Origin: Gaiellasilicea sp963749515
GTDB taxonomy: Bacteria; Actinomycetota; Thermoleophilia; Gaiellales; Gaiellaceae
DNA: 64,000 nt
Reading direction: 5' to 3'
Assembly (NCBI GenBank): GCA_963749515.1
Contig: CAVVMR010000014.1
Coordinates: forward strand, 124,001-188,000
A model generated the notes under the pieces. It did not search any database. It was not told the DNA's origin and saw only the letters and a list, made by a program, of their open reading frames with translations. The position numbers and the translations under genes were made by a program. This document shows positions 47,953 to 57,800 of the stretch, piece by piece (within the stretch, counting starts at the first letter, position 1; the number at the start of each line of letters is the position of its first letter).

Positions 47953-49167
47953 ATGCAGCGGAGAGCAGGACGGTGGGCGGCGGTGGCGCTCGCGACAACG
48001 GTGCTGAGCTTCATGGCCGCCGGGTGCGGCGGCGACGACGAGGAGGGCGACGCGGGCAGTGGGACGACGGCTGAGGCCGGCGGCACGCCCGCGGGAATGC
48101 TGGAAACGCTCGGCGACGGCGAGGGCCAGGTCAATCTGATCGCGTGGGCAGGCTACGTCGAGGACGGCAGCACGGACCCGAAGGTCGACTGGGTGACGGA
48201 CTTCGAGTCCGAGACGGGCTGCCAGGTGAACGTCAAGGTCGGGAACACGTCGGACGAGATGGTGACGCTGATGCGCACCGGCCAGTACGACGGTGTCTCC
48301 GCGTCGGGCGACGCGAGCCTGCGGCTGATCGCCGCCGGCGACGTGGCTCCGGTGAACATGGAGCTGATCGAGAACTACGCGGGCGTCTTCGAGGGGCTCA
48401 AGGATCAGCCGCACAACACGGTGGATGACGTCAACTACGGCGTTCCGCACGGCCGCGGCGCGAACCTGCTCCAGTACCGAACGGACGTCGTCAAGCCGGC
48501 GCCGGACTCATGGAGCGTCGTCTGGGACGAGAACTCGCCCTACAAGGGGAAGGTGACCGCCTACGACAGCCCGATCTACATCGCGGACGCTGCCGTCTAC
48601 CTGATGGCGACTCAGCCGGACCTCGGGATCGAGGATCCGTACGAGCTGGACGACGCGCAGTTCGAGGCCGCCGTCGACCTGCTCAAGAAGCAGCGGGGAG
48701 TCATCGGCGAGTACTGGTCGGACTACACGAAGCAGATCGCAGCCTTCACCGGCGGCGAGAGCGTCCTCGGGACGACCTGGCAGGTGATCGTGAACGTGCT
48801 CGAGGGCGAGAAGGTGCCCGTCGCCGCCGTCCTGCCGAAGGAGGGCTCGACCGGCTGGTCCGACACCTGGATGATCGCCTCGAAGGCGAAGAATCCGAAC
48901 TGCATGTACCTGTGGATGAACCACATCATCTCGCCGAAGGCGAACGCGGCCGCGACCGAGTACTTCGGCGAGGCCCCGTCCTCCAAGGAGGCGTGCGCGC
49001 TGACGTCCAACAAGGACCACTGCACGCTCTTCCACGCCGACGACGAGGACTACTTCGACCAGATCTACTACTGGAAGACGCCGCAGGCCGACTGCGGCGA
49101 CGACCGGGGGCAGGTCTGCAAGGACTACTCGGAGTGGACGCAGGCCTGGACGGAGATAAAGGGCTAG
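47953..49167 (+). CDS. potD: extracellular substrate-binding lipoprotein, PotD type
   Basis: The 404-residue protein has a lipoprotein signal with lipobox SFMAAGC, so the mature protein is lipid-anchored outside the membrane. The family 1 polyamine-binding fold is indicated by VNLIAWAGYVEDG, GCQVNVKVGNTSDEMVTLM and YDGVSASGDASLRL. The ATG at 47953 has GGAGGA 8 nt upstream; an in-frame GTG at 47947 is too close to that site. It follows potA by 2 nt. A terminator hairpin starts 26 nt after its stop, so it may be made in excess over the permease. Confidence 0.9.
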   Translation: MQRRAGRWAAVALATTVLSFMAAGCGGDDEEGDAGSGTTAEAGGTPAGMLETLGDGEGQVNLIAWAGYVEDGSTDPKVDWVTDFESETGCQVNVKVGNTSDEMVTLMRTGQYDGVSASGDASLRLIAAGDVAPVNMELIENYAGVFEGLKDQPHNTVDDVNYGVPHGRGANLLQYRTDVVKPAPDSWSVVWDENSPYKGKVTAYDSPIYIADAAVYLMATQPDLGIEDPYELDDAQFEAAVDLLKKQRGVIGEYWSDYTKQIAAFTGGESVLGTTWQVIVNVLEGEKVPVAAVLPKEGSTGWSDTWMIASKAKNPNCMYLWMNHIISPKANAAATEYFGEAPSSKEACALTSNKDHCTLFHADDEDYFDQIYYWKTPQADCGDDRGQVCKDYSEWTQAWTEIKG

Positions 49168-49170
49168 CTC

Positions 49171-50073
49171 ATCGCTACGCCTGAAGTAGCGGAGGCGCCG
49201 CCCCGGGAGAGTCCGGGGCGGCGCCTTTCTTCGTTCCTCCATCGCCATCCGCGGCTGCGCCTCGGCCTGCTGCTGACACCGCCGCTCTCGTGGCTCCTGC
49301 TCGCCTATCTCGGGTCGCTCGCCGTTCTGTTCGTCGCCGCTTTCTGGCGGCTCGACCCCTTCACGTCCCAGGTCGTTCACGACTACGGCTTCCAGAACTT
49401 CCGGCAGCTCTGGGAGAGCGACGTCTACCGGGCGATCACGCAGAGGACGGTGCTGATCGCGGCAGCGGTGACGGTGACCGACGCGGTGCTCGCCTTTCCG
49501 ATCGCCTTCTACATGGCGAAGGTCGCCTCTCCGAGGACGCGCAACCTGCTCGTCGTCGCGATTCTGCTGCCGCTGTGGGCGAGCTACCTGGTGAAGGTCT
49601 ACGCGTGGCGGATCGTGCTGCAGGAGGAGGGCCTGCTGAACTGGGTGCTCTCGCCGCTCGGGCTCTCCGGCCCCGGGTTCGGCAACGTGGCGACGTGGCT
49701 CGTCTTCTCGTATCTCTGGCTGCCGTTCATGATCCTGCCGGTCTACGCGGGCCTCGAGCGGATCCCGACCTCGCTGCTCGAGGCGTCCGCCGACCTCGGT
49801 GCGCAGGGAGGGAGGACGCTCCGGCGCGTCGTTCTGCCGCTGGCGCTCCCGGCGGTCGCCGCGGGCTCGATCTTCACGTTCTCGCTGACCCTCGGCGACT
49901 ACATCACGCCGCAGCTCGTCTCGAGCACGCAGTTCATCGGCAACGTCGTCTACATCAACGTCGGCGTCGCGAACAACCTGCCGTTCGCTGCGGCGTTCGC
50001 GACGGTGCCGGTCGCGGTGATGGTCATCTACCTGCTGCTCGCACGGCGGGCGGGAGCCTTCGACAACCTGTGA
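49171..50073 (+). CDS. potB: ABC transporter permease PotB type, apparent ATC start
   Basis: The frame after the potD stop encodes a complete PotB-like permease of about 300 residues, with six membrane segments (the first LLLTPPLSWLLLAYLGSLAV) and the EAA loop RIPTSLLEASADLGAQGGR. No ATG, GTG or TTG exists between the potD stop and 49450. GTG 49450 would delete the first membrane segment and about 93 residues. The natural N-terminus is ATC GCT ACG CCT GAA (A-T-P-E-V follows), about 8 nt after AAAGGG. ATC may be a rare start or an error for ATG. The stop overlaps potC. Confidence 0.8.
   Translation: MATPEVAEAPPRESPGRRLSSFLHRHPRLRLGLLLTPPLSWLLLAYLGSLAVLFVAAFWRLDPFTSQVVHDYGFQNFRQLWESDVYRAITQRTVLIAAAVTVTDAVLAFPIAFYMAKVASPRTRNLLVVAILLPLWASYLVKVYAWRIVLQEEGLLNWVLSPLGLSGPGFGNVATWLVFSYLWLPFMILPVYAGLERIPTSLLEASADLGAQGGRTLRRVVLPLALPAVAAGSIFTFSLTLGDYITPQLVSSTQFIGNVVYINVGVANNLPFAAAFATVPVAVMVIYLLLARRAGAFDNL
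49193..49235 (+). terminator. intrinsic-terminator-like hairpin at the potD-potB junction
   Basis: AGGCGCCGCCCCGG (49193-49206) pairs perfectly with CCGGGGCGGCGCCT (49213-49226), a 14-bp stem with loop GAGAGT, followed by TTTCTTCGTT. It lies within what appear to be codons 8-20 of potB. It probably gives partial termination and protects the potD mRNA end. Confidence 0.75.
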
Positions 50074-50900
50074 CCTCGCGCACCGGCACCTGGCTCCTGC
50101 GCGGCCTGACCGGGCTGACGTTGGCCTTCATCTACGTGCCGCTGCTCGTGATCTGCCTCTACGCGTTCAACGACCGGCGCTCGCTCGTCTGGCCGATCGA
50201 AGGGCTGACGACGAGGTGGTTCGGGCGGGCGATCGACAACCCGGGCGTTCGCGACGCGCTCGTCGTCTCGCTGAAGGCCGCCCTCGGCGCGACGGCGATC
50301 GCGCTCGTGCTCGGCTCGTTCGCGGCGCTGGCGGTCGCGCGCCACCGCTTCTTCGGGCGCGAAGCGATCTCCTTCCTGGTCATCCTCCCGCTCGCGCTGC
50401 CGGGGATCGTGACCGGGATGGCGCTGAACGCGACCTTCCGCAACCTGCCGGAGCCGTTCGGGGTCGACCTCGGCCTCTTCACCATCATGGTCGGGCACGC
50501 GACCTTCTGCATCGTCGTCGTCTACAACAACGTCGTCGCCAGGCTGCGGCGGACGGCCGCCTCGCTCGAGGAAGCCTCGGCCGATCTCGGCGCCGACGCG
50601 TGGCAGACGTTCCGGTACATCACGTTCCCGCAGCTGAAGACCGCCTTGCTCGCGGGCGGGCTGCTCGCGTTCGCGCTCAGCTTCGACGAGGTGATCGTGA
50701 CCACGTTCACCGCCGGCGCCGACCAGACGCTCCCGATCTGGATCCTCAACAACCTCTCGCGTCCGAACCAGCTTCCGATCGTGAACGTGGTCGCGGTCTT
50801 CGTGATCCTGCTCTCGATGATCCCCGTTTACTTCGCGTCGAAGCTCTCGAGCGAATCCGCAGGCGCGGGCACCACCGGCGTCGCCGGCGGCTCCCGCTAA
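50070..50900 (+). CDS. potC: ABC transporter permease PotC type
   Basis: The 276-residue protein has six membrane segments and the EAA loop of binding-protein-dependent permeases (SLEEASADLGADAWQTFRY). The N-terminus IYVPLLVICLYAFNDRRSLV is typical of PotC. It forms the membrane channel with PotB. GTG 50070 overlaps the potB stop (GTGA). A longer in-frame reading to 49290 runs through potB and is not coding. It is the last gene of the operon and convergent with the sensor kinase gene at 51053. Confidence 0.92.
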   Translation: MTSRTGTWLLRGLTGLTLAFIYVPLLVICLYAFNDRRSLVWPIEGLTTRWFGRAIDNPGVRDALVVSLKAALGATAIALVLGSFAALAVARHRFFGREAISFLVILPLALPGIVTGMALNATFRNLPEPFGVDLGLFTIMVGHATFCIVVVYNNVVARLRRTAASLEEASADLGADAWQTFRYITFPQLKTALLAGGLLAFALSFDEVIVTTFTAGADQTLPIWILNNLSRPNQLPIVNVVAVFVILLSMIPVYFASKLSSESAGAGTTGVAGGSR

Positions 50901-50923
50901 GCCCCCGTCCGCAGCGGCCATGG

Positions 50924-50949
50924 CCGGGGTCAGACCCCGTCGTGTCCGC
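50924..50949. repeat. 26-nt palindromic repeat, copy 1
   Basis: CCGGGGTCAGACCCCGTCGTGTCCGC contains the palindrome GGGGTC-A-GACCCC. An identical copy lies 91 nt away at 51015. It is placed between convergent potC and the histidine kinase gene, where it may form a terminator-like hairpin. Confidence 0.75.
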
Positions 50950-51014
50950 AACGGACGTCATCGCTCGCGCCGCTGCGCCCTTTCTGCGGCAGGCCATGCC
51001 ACTTCTGGGCGTGT

Positions 51015-51040
51015 CCGGGGTCAGACCCCGTCGTGTCCGC
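51015..51040. repeat. 26-nt palindromic repeat, copy 2
   Basis: Identical to the 26 nt at 50924-50949. It ends 12 nt before the stop of the convergent kinase gene. A diverged relative lies at 4989, also between convergent genes. Confidence 0.75.
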
Positions 51041-51052
51041 TGTGGACCCCGC

Positions 51053-53449
51053 CTAGCTGGACTTCGCCGGTGTCTTGCGCTTCGTCGCGGGCGCTTTCTC
51101 GGCCGCGGCGGGGAGCTCGACGACGAAGGTCGATCCCTTGCCGACGGCCGACTCGACCCAGATCTGCCCGTCCATGCGCCGAACGAGCTCGCGGCAGATG
51201 TAGAGGCCGAGGCCGGTGCCGCCGATGCCGCGGGTCATGTCCGGATCGAGCCGGTAGAACTTCTCGAAGATCCGGCGGTGCTCGGACCGGGGGATGCCGA
51301 GGCCGTTGTCGATCACCGAGAAGCGGATCAGCCCGTCGCCGTTCGCCACCGAGACGGCGACCTGGCCGCCTTCCGGTGAGTACTTGATCGCGTTGTCGAC
51401 GAGGTTGTTCAGCACCTGGTGCAGCTGGACTGGATCGGCGACGACACGCAGCAGCCGCTCCGGCGCGTTCAGCTGGAGCTCGATCGACTCGGGCAGGTGC
51501 GTCCGTGCCGCCTCGACGACCGAGCCGGCGAGCTCCGCCGGGTCGCAGCGCTCGACCGAGATCGGAAGCTGGTCGGCGTCGAGGCTGCCGGCGACGAGGA
51601 GGTCGTTGACGATCGTGCCGAGCCGGTCCGACTCCGAGGCGATCACGCCGAGGAGCTGGTTCTGAATCTCGGGGTCGAGGTCGATGTCCGTGCGACGGAG
51701 CGTCTGCGCCGAGCCGTAGATCGCGGCAAGCGGCGTCCGCAGCTCGTGCGAGACGGTCGCCACGAACTCCGCCTTGATCTCCTCGAGCGCGCGCTCCTCG
51801 GTCAGGTCGCGAAACGCATAGACCGTGCCCTCTTCGAAGCCGACCCCGGAACCGGAGATCCAGAGCTCCCGGCCGCCGAACTCGACCGGTACGGTTTCGG
51901 TACGGACGAGCTCGCCCGGCTTGCTCGCGACTGGGATCCGGGGCGAGATCTCGCTCCAGCCCTTGACGACGTCCGCGATCGGGCGGCCGAGCACGTCGGA
52001 CTCCGGCAGGCCGGTGATCGTCGCCGCGGCGGGGTTCCACAGTCGAATCACGCCTTCGCGGTCGACCAGGACGACCCCGTCGCCGACCGCTTCGAGCGCT
52101 CTCGCTGCACGGCCGCGCCGCTCCGCCTCGGCGTAGAGGCGCGCGTTGTCGATCGCGGAGGCAGCGTGGCGTGCGAGCTCCTCTGCGAGGGCGAGATCGC
52201 GCTCGTCGTACCTCCGCTCCGACTCGGCCGTGACGAGGCTGATCGAGCCGAACACCTCGCCGCGAGCCAAGAGCGGCACCGTCACGTACGAACGGGGAGC
52301 GAGCGAACGCGCGATCTCGAGCTGGCTCGCGTCGAACCCGAACGACGCGAGCGCCTCGTTGTCGATGTCGCGGACGAGCACAGCCTCGCGGGCGCGGATC
52401 GCCTCGGCCCCGGCCGAGTCGGCCGCCGCCAGCATCGGGCCCTGCAGCTCGCGCGCCAGCGCCAGCTTGTGCGGATCGACGTGCTCCAGCGCCAACCGCT
52501 CGAGCTTGCCGTCGACGAAGATGTCGACGGCACACCAGTCCGCCACGCGCGGCACAGCGAGCCGGGCGACGTCCCCGAGCGTCTGCTCGTAGTCGAGCGA
52601 GCTCCCCAGCACCCACCCGGCCTCGGCGAGGAAGCGTTGCCGCTCCTCGGCGAGCCGGCGATCGTGGATGTCGGTCGCCGTGCCGACCCAGCCGGTGATC
52701 GCGCTCGCGTCGTCGCGGAGACAGACCGAGCGGCCGAGGTGCCAGCGGTAGACCCCGTCCGCACGACGGAATCGGTACTCGATCTCGAACGGGTCGCCGG
52801 TCGGTCGCGACGCCTCCCACCGCTCGAGCATCTCGGGCATGTCGTCGGGATGGACGATCTCCTGCGACGCAGCCTCGTCGCCACGCGCCATCCCGGTGTA
52901 CTCGTACCACCGCTCGTTGTAGCCGAGGGTCTTCCCGTCGGCGTCCGTCGTCCAGACGATCTGCGGCACGGCGTCGGCCAGCGACTGGTAGCGCGACTCG
53001 CTCTCCCGCTCGAGCGCGGCGATCTCCTGGGCCGTGAGCAGCTCGTTCTGCCGCCTGATCTCAACCGTCTTCTGCCAGAGATCGATGAACACGGACACCT
53101 TCGCCCGCAGGATGTGCGGGTCGAACGGCTTCATCAGATAGTCGACCGCCCCGGCGCCGTAGCCCTGGAAGACGTTCTCGGCGTCCTTGGAGATCGCGGT
53201 CAGGAAGACGATCGGGATGTGCCGCGTGCGCTCGAGCTTCTTGATCAGCTCCGCGGTCTGGAAGCCGTCCATCCCCGGCATCTGCACGTCGAGCAGGATC
53301 ACGGCGTACTCGTCGTGGAGCAGGCGCCGCAGCGCCTCTTCGCCCGATTGGGCGCGAACGAGCTCATGGCCGAGGGGATCGAGGATCGCCTCCAGCGCGA
53401 GGAGGTTCTCGGGTCTGTCGTCGACCAGCAGGATCCGCGCCTTGGTCAC
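51053..53449 (-). CDS. REC-PAS-GAF-PAS sensor histidine kinase
   Basis: The 798-residue soluble protein has an N-terminal receiver (phospho-Asp54 in VILLDVQMPGMDGF), a short coiled coil, a PAS/PAC domain (about 150-270), a GAF domain (about 290-430), a second PAS (about 445-550) and a kinase core. The core has His568 in SHELRTPLAAIYG and a HATPase domain with NLVDNAIKYSPEGGQVAV, DNGLGI and GTGLGLYI. The tail is Lys/Ala-rich. GTG 53449 overlaps the cheB stop (GTGA). It is the last gene of the giant-kinase operon; an N-terminal receiver suggests that it receives phosphate from, or is tuned by, the giant hybrid kinase. Confidence 0.92.
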   Translation of the reverse strand: MTKARILLVDDRPENLLALEAILDPLGHELVRAQSGEEALRRLLHDEYAVILLDVQMPGMDGFQTAELIKKLERTRHIPIVFLTAISKDAENVFQGYGAGAVDYLMKPFDPHILRAKVSVFIDLWQKTVEIRRQNELLTAQEIAALERESESRYQSLADAVPQIVWTTDADGKTLGYNERWYEYTGMARGDEAASQEIVHPDDMPEMLERWEASRPTGDPFEIEYRFRRADGVYRWHLGRSVCLRDDASAITGWVGTATDIHDRRLAEERQRFLAEAGWVLGSSLDYEQTLGDVARLAVPRVADWCAVDIFVDGKLERLALEHVDPHKLALARELQGPMLAAADSAGAEAIRAREAVLVRDIDNEALASFGFDASQLEIARSLAPRSYVTVPLLARGEVFGSISLVTAESERRYDERDLALAEELARHAASAIDNARLYAEAERRGRAARALEAVGDGVVLVDREGVIRLWNPAAATITGLPESDVLGRPIADVVKGWSEISPRIPVASKPGELVRTETVPVEFGGRELWISGSGVGFEEGTVYAFRDLTEERALEEIKAEFVATVSHELRTPLAAIYGSAQTLRRTDIDLDPEIQNQLLGVIASESDRLGTIVNDLLVAGSLDADQLPISVERCDPAELAGSVVEAARTHLPESIELQLNAPERLLRVVADPVQLHQVLNNLVDNAIKYSPEGGQVAVSVANGDGLIRFSVIDNGLGIPRSEHRRIFEKFYRLDPDMTRGIGGTGLGLYICRELVRRMDGQIWVESAVGKGSTFVVELPAAAEKAPATKRKTPAKSS

Positions 53450-54009
53450 GTGTGGCACAACCCGTACAGGAAGGGCCCGATCTCCTCGAGCGGCAGCACG
53501 GCATCCACGGCTGAGGCTTCGAGTGCCGCGTCGGGCATCGTCCGCCGGCTCGCCGTCTTCGGGTCCTGGACGATCGAGACACCGCCGTTGCGCTTGATCG
53601 CGGCGAGGCCGGCCGCTCCGTCCGCGTTCGCGCCGGTGAGGACGATTCCGATCGCGCGCTCGCGGTAGCCGTCGGCGACCGATTCGAAGAGGACGTCGAT
53701 CGACGGCCGCGCGTACTGCACGCGTGCCTCGAGGGAAAGCGCGAAGCACCCGCCGTCGACCAGCAGGTGGTAGTCCGGCGGCGCGACGTACACCCGGCCG
53801 GGCTCGATCGGCTCCTTGTCGCCAGGCTCGCTCACCGGACGCTCGACATGCCGCTGGAGCAGCGACTCGAGCACGCCGCGACTGGACTCGGGAGAGCGGT
53901 GCTGGGCGACCACGATCGCCTGGTCGAGGTCCTGCGGGATCCCCTCGAGCAGCGTGCCCATGGCCTCCAAGCCTCCCCACGATGCGCCGATGGCGATCAC
54001 TTCGTACAT
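53446..54009 (-). CDS. cheB: stand-alone CheB methylesterase domain
   Basis: CheB removes methyl groups from glutamates of chemoreceptors and can deamidate glutamines. This 187-residue protein contains only the catalytic domain: Ser10 in IGASWGG, His37 in VVAQHRSPE and Asp130 in VLTGANADGAAG. The N-terminal receiver of classical CheB is missing, and Trp replaces the usual Thr after the catalytic Ser. ATG 54009 overlaps the cheR stop (ATGA). No chemoreceptor is encoded nearby, so its substrate may be a non-classical one. Confidence 0.92.
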   Translation of the reverse strand: MYEVIAIGASWGGLEAMGTLLEGIPQDLDQAIVVAQHRSPESSRGVLESLLQRHVERPVSEPGDKEPIEPGRVYVAPPDYHLLVDGGCFALSLEARVQYARPSIDVLFESVADGYRERAIGIVLTGANADGAAGLAAIKRNGGVSIVQDPKTASRRTMPDAALEASAVDAVLPLEEIGPFLYGLCHT

Positions 54010-54854
54010 CACCTGACCTTCTTGTAGAGGCGCTCTTCGGCGTCGAGCTCTTCGTAGCAGCTCTCGTACGGCGAGAACCGGATGGTCTCCTTCTGTCCGA
54101 GAGCGAGGACTCCGAATGTAGTGAGGCTCTCGTAGAAGAGGCGGTGCACGTGCTCCTGCAAAGGCTGCGCGAAGTAGATCATCACGTTCCGGCACGTGAT
54201 CACGTGGAATTCGTTGAACGCGGCGTCGGACGCCAGGTTGTGCCCTGCGAAGACAACGCTCTCGACGAGCTCCCGCGCGAACTGCGCGCTGTCGTAGCGC
54301 GCCACGTAGTACTCCGAGAACGAGTGGGTGCCGCCGGCCCTGATGTAGTTCTGCGTGTACTCCTGCATCTTGTCGAGCGGGAAGACGCCGAGCCGCGCCG
54401 TCTCGATCACCGCTTCGTTGATGTCCGTCGCGTAGATCCGGACGCGGTCGGCGAGCCCCTCCTCGGCCAGCAGGATCGCGAGTGAGTAGACCTCCTCGCC
54501 GGTCGAGCAGCCGGCCACCCAGAGGCGTGCGAAGGGATAGGTGCGCAGGGCCGGCACGACCTTCTCGCGGAACGCAAAGAAGAACGAGGGGTCGCGGAAC
54601 ATCGCGGTCACGTTCACCGACAGGTCGAGCAGCAACCGCTCCATCACGGCGGGGTCGTGCAGGATCAGGTTCTGGAGCGCGGAGACGGTGTCGACCTTCT
54701 CGCCGTCCATCCGCCGGCGCAGGCGCCGCTTCAGCGACGCCGGCGCGTACTCGCGGAAATCGAAGCCGTAACGGCGGTAGATCCCCTCCAGGAGAAGCTC
54801 GATCTCGATCTGCTCGAGCTTGAGCTCCTCCCCTCTCTCTACCGGTAGAGCCAC
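54009..54854 (-). CDS. cheR: CheR-type protein-glutamate methyltransferase
   Basis: CheR transfers methyl groups from SAM to glutamates of chemoreceptors. The 281-residue protein has the N-terminal helical domain (SLKRRLRRRMDGEKVDTVSA) and the SAM site LWVAGCSTGEEVYSLAI. The C-terminal features are FHVITCRNVMIYFAQPLQE and LALGQKETI. No C-terminal receptor-tethering extension is seen. The GTG start lies 16 nt inside the giant kinase gene and the stop overlaps cheB, so kinase, cheR and cheB are translated together. Confidence 0.93.
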   Translation of the reverse strand: MALPVERGEELKLEQIEIELLLEGIYRRYGFDFREYAPASLKRRLRRRMDGEKVDTVSALQNLILHDPAVMERLLLDLSVNVTAMFRDPSFFFAFREKVVPALRTYPFARLWVAGCSTGEEVYSLAILLAEEGLADRVRIYATDINEAVIETARLGVFPLDKMQEYTQNYIRAGGTHSFSEYYVARYDSAQFARELVESVVFAGHNLASDAAFNEFHVITCRNVMIYFAQPLQEHVHRLFYESLTTFGVLALGQKETIRFSPYESCYEELDAEERLYKKVR

Positions 54855-57800
54855 ACCCGCATCAGGGAGAGCAGCTGGTCGGTGTCGACGGGCTTCGTGA
54901 TGTAGTCGGAGGCGCCTGCGGCGATCGACCGCTCGCGGTCGCCCCGCATCGCCTTCGCGGTCAGCGCGATGATCGGCAGCTTCTCGAACTCGGGCAGCTT
55001 CCGGATCGCCTGCGTCGTCTCGTACCCGTCCATCTCGGGCATCATCACGTCCATCAGGACGAGATCGACGCCCGCGTTCGTCGCGAGCGCCTCGATCCCC
55101 TCACGCCCGTTCTCGGCGAACACCACTTCCATTCCGTTCGCCTCGAGCGCGCTCGCCAGGGCGAAGACGTTCCTCACGTCGTCGTCGACGATCAGGATCT
55201 TCTTGCCGAGGAAGAGCGTGTCGGTGTTGTGGAGTTGCTCGAGCATCTTGCGCTTCGACTCGGGCAGCTTCGACTCGACCCGGTGCAGGAAGAGGGACGT
55301 CTCGTCGAGGAGCCGCTCCGGCGAGCGCGCATCCTTGACGACGATCGTCGCCGCGTAGCGCTTCAGCTTCGTCTCCTCGCGTCGCGTCAGCTCCTTTCCG
55401 GTGTACACGATCACCGGCAGGCCGTGGGAGCTCTCGCTCGTCTTGACCTTCTCGAGCAGGTCGAAGCCGGTCATCTTCGGCAGCTTCAGATCGAGCACCA
55501 TGCAGTCGAAGGGTGGCCCGGAGTCGAGCGCCGCGAGAGCCTCCTCCGAGGACCCGACCGCCACGATCTCGATGTCGCCGTCCCCTCCGACCAGCTCGAT
55601 GATCGCAGCGCGCTGGACCTCGTCGTCGTCGACCACGAGGAGCCTGCGAACGGCGCGATCGATGAACGACTCGATCCCGCCGAAGACCGCCTGGAGCACC
55701 TCGACCGACGCCGGCTTCTTGACGACAGCCGCAGCTCCCGCCATCAGCGCGGGCTGGGCCTCCTCGACGCCCGAGACGATGTGAACCGGGATGTGACGCG
55801 TCGCCGGGTGGCGCTTCAGCCGGTCGAGCACGGTCCAGCCGTCCATCACCGGCAGGCTCATGTCGAGCACGATCGCGTCCGGCTTGAACTCGCGCGCCAG
55901 GGCGAGCCCGCTGTCGCCGCGAAGCGCGACGAGTCCCTTGAAGCCGCGCTCGCGGGCGATCTCCAGCTCCGTGCGGGCGAAGTCCGCATCGTCCTCGACG
56001 ATCAGCACGACGCGGTCGCCGGCCTCGATCGCGTCGCGGTCGTCCTCGACCTCGCTCGGAACGAGCAGCGATGGATCGAAGTCGTCCGCCTCCGGACCGC
56101 CGCCGTTCGTCGGGTGTGGCAGCGCGGCCGTGGCCGGCGTCAGCCCCGCGGTGACGGCTGCGAGGAACTCCGTGCCCGTCGCCGCCGGCGCGTGCTCGAC
56201 GAAGACGTCCGGCAGGAAGAGGGTGAACGTGCTGCCCTCGCCGGGGGTCGACTCGACGTGGATCTCGCCTCCGAGCAGGCGCGCGATCTCGCGGCTGATC
56301 GAGAGGCCCAGCCCCGTGCCGCCGTAGCGGCGGCTCGTCGTGCCGTCGGCCTGCTGGAACGCCTCGAAGATCACGCGCAGCTTGTCCGCGGCGATCCCGA
56401 CTCCGGTGTCCACGACGGAGAACCCGACCACGTGAGCGGCGCCGGCCAGGGTCTCGCTGGCGAACTGACGCCCCGGAGCCGCCTGGGCGACGCGCAGGAC
56501 CACGCCGCCGGCCTCGGTGAACTTGAACGCGTTCGAGAGCAGGTTCTTCAGAACCTGCTGGAGCCGCTGCCGGTCGGTGACGACGGTCGGAAGCGCGCTC
56601 TCCGCGAAGTCGAGCTCGAACGTCAGCCCCTTCTCCGCGGCCACCGGCATGAACGACCGCTCCAGGCTGGCGAGCTCCTCGGCCACCGACACCTGGGCGG
56701 CATGCACGTCCATCTTGCCGGCCTCGACCTTCGAGAGATCGAGGATGTCGTTGATCAGCCCGAGCAGCTCGGCGCCGGCGTTGTGGATCGTGTTCGCGAA
56801 CTCGATCTGCTTGCTGGTCAGGTTCCCGTCGACGTTGTCGCCGAGCAGCTTCGCCAGGATCAGCAGCGAGTTGAGCGGCGTTCGCAGCTCGTGCGACATG
56901 TTCGCGAGGAACTCGGACTTGTACTTCGACGAGAGCGCGAGCTGCTCCGCCTTCTCCTCGAGCGCGCTGCGAGCCTCCTCGATCTCGGCGTTCTTGATCT
57001 CGATCCGCCGGTTCTGCTCCTCGAGCTGCTGCGAGCGCTCCTCGAGCTCCTCGTTCGTCTGCTGCAGCTCCTCCTGCTGGGTCTGGAGCAGCTCTTCGGA
57101 GGCGCGAAGCGTCGCCGTCTGCGCCTCGAGCTCTGCGTTTGACCGCCTCAGCTCGTCCTGCTGCGCCTGCAGCTCCTCCGACTGGCTCTGGAGGTCCTGG
57201 GTCAGCGACTGCGACTGGAGCAGCAGCTCCTCGGTGCGCATGTTCGCGTTGATCGTGTTCAGGACGACGCCGATCGACTCCGAGAGCATCTCGAGGAACG
57301 TCTGCTGCACCTCGGTGAACGGGACGAACGACGCCAGCTCGATCACCGCCATCACCGTCTCCTCGAAGAGGACGGGGAAGACGATGATGCTCGTCGGAGC
57401 GGCTTCGCCGAGGCCGGAGGCGATCTTGATGTAGTCCTCGGGCGCCTGGGTGATGACGATCACCTTCCGCTCGAGCGCCGCCTGCCCGATCAGCGCCTCG
57501 CCGACCTTGAAGCGGTTCGCGAGCGACTTGCGCTCCTTGTAGCCGTACGTCGCGATCAGGTGCAGCTCGGTCTCCTCGTCGTCGGCTCCACCGCCAACAC
57601 CGGAGTCCTCGGCCACGTAGAAGGCGCCGTGGTGCGCGGCGACGAGGGGCGTCACCTCGCTCATCAGGAGCCGGGCGACCGTCTTCTGGTCGCGCTGGCC
57701 CTGGAGCATTCCCGAGAAGCGGGCGAGGTTCGAGTTGAGCCAGTCCTGTGCGGCGTTCCGCTCGGTCGTCTCGCGGAGGTTGCCGATCATCTGGTTGATG

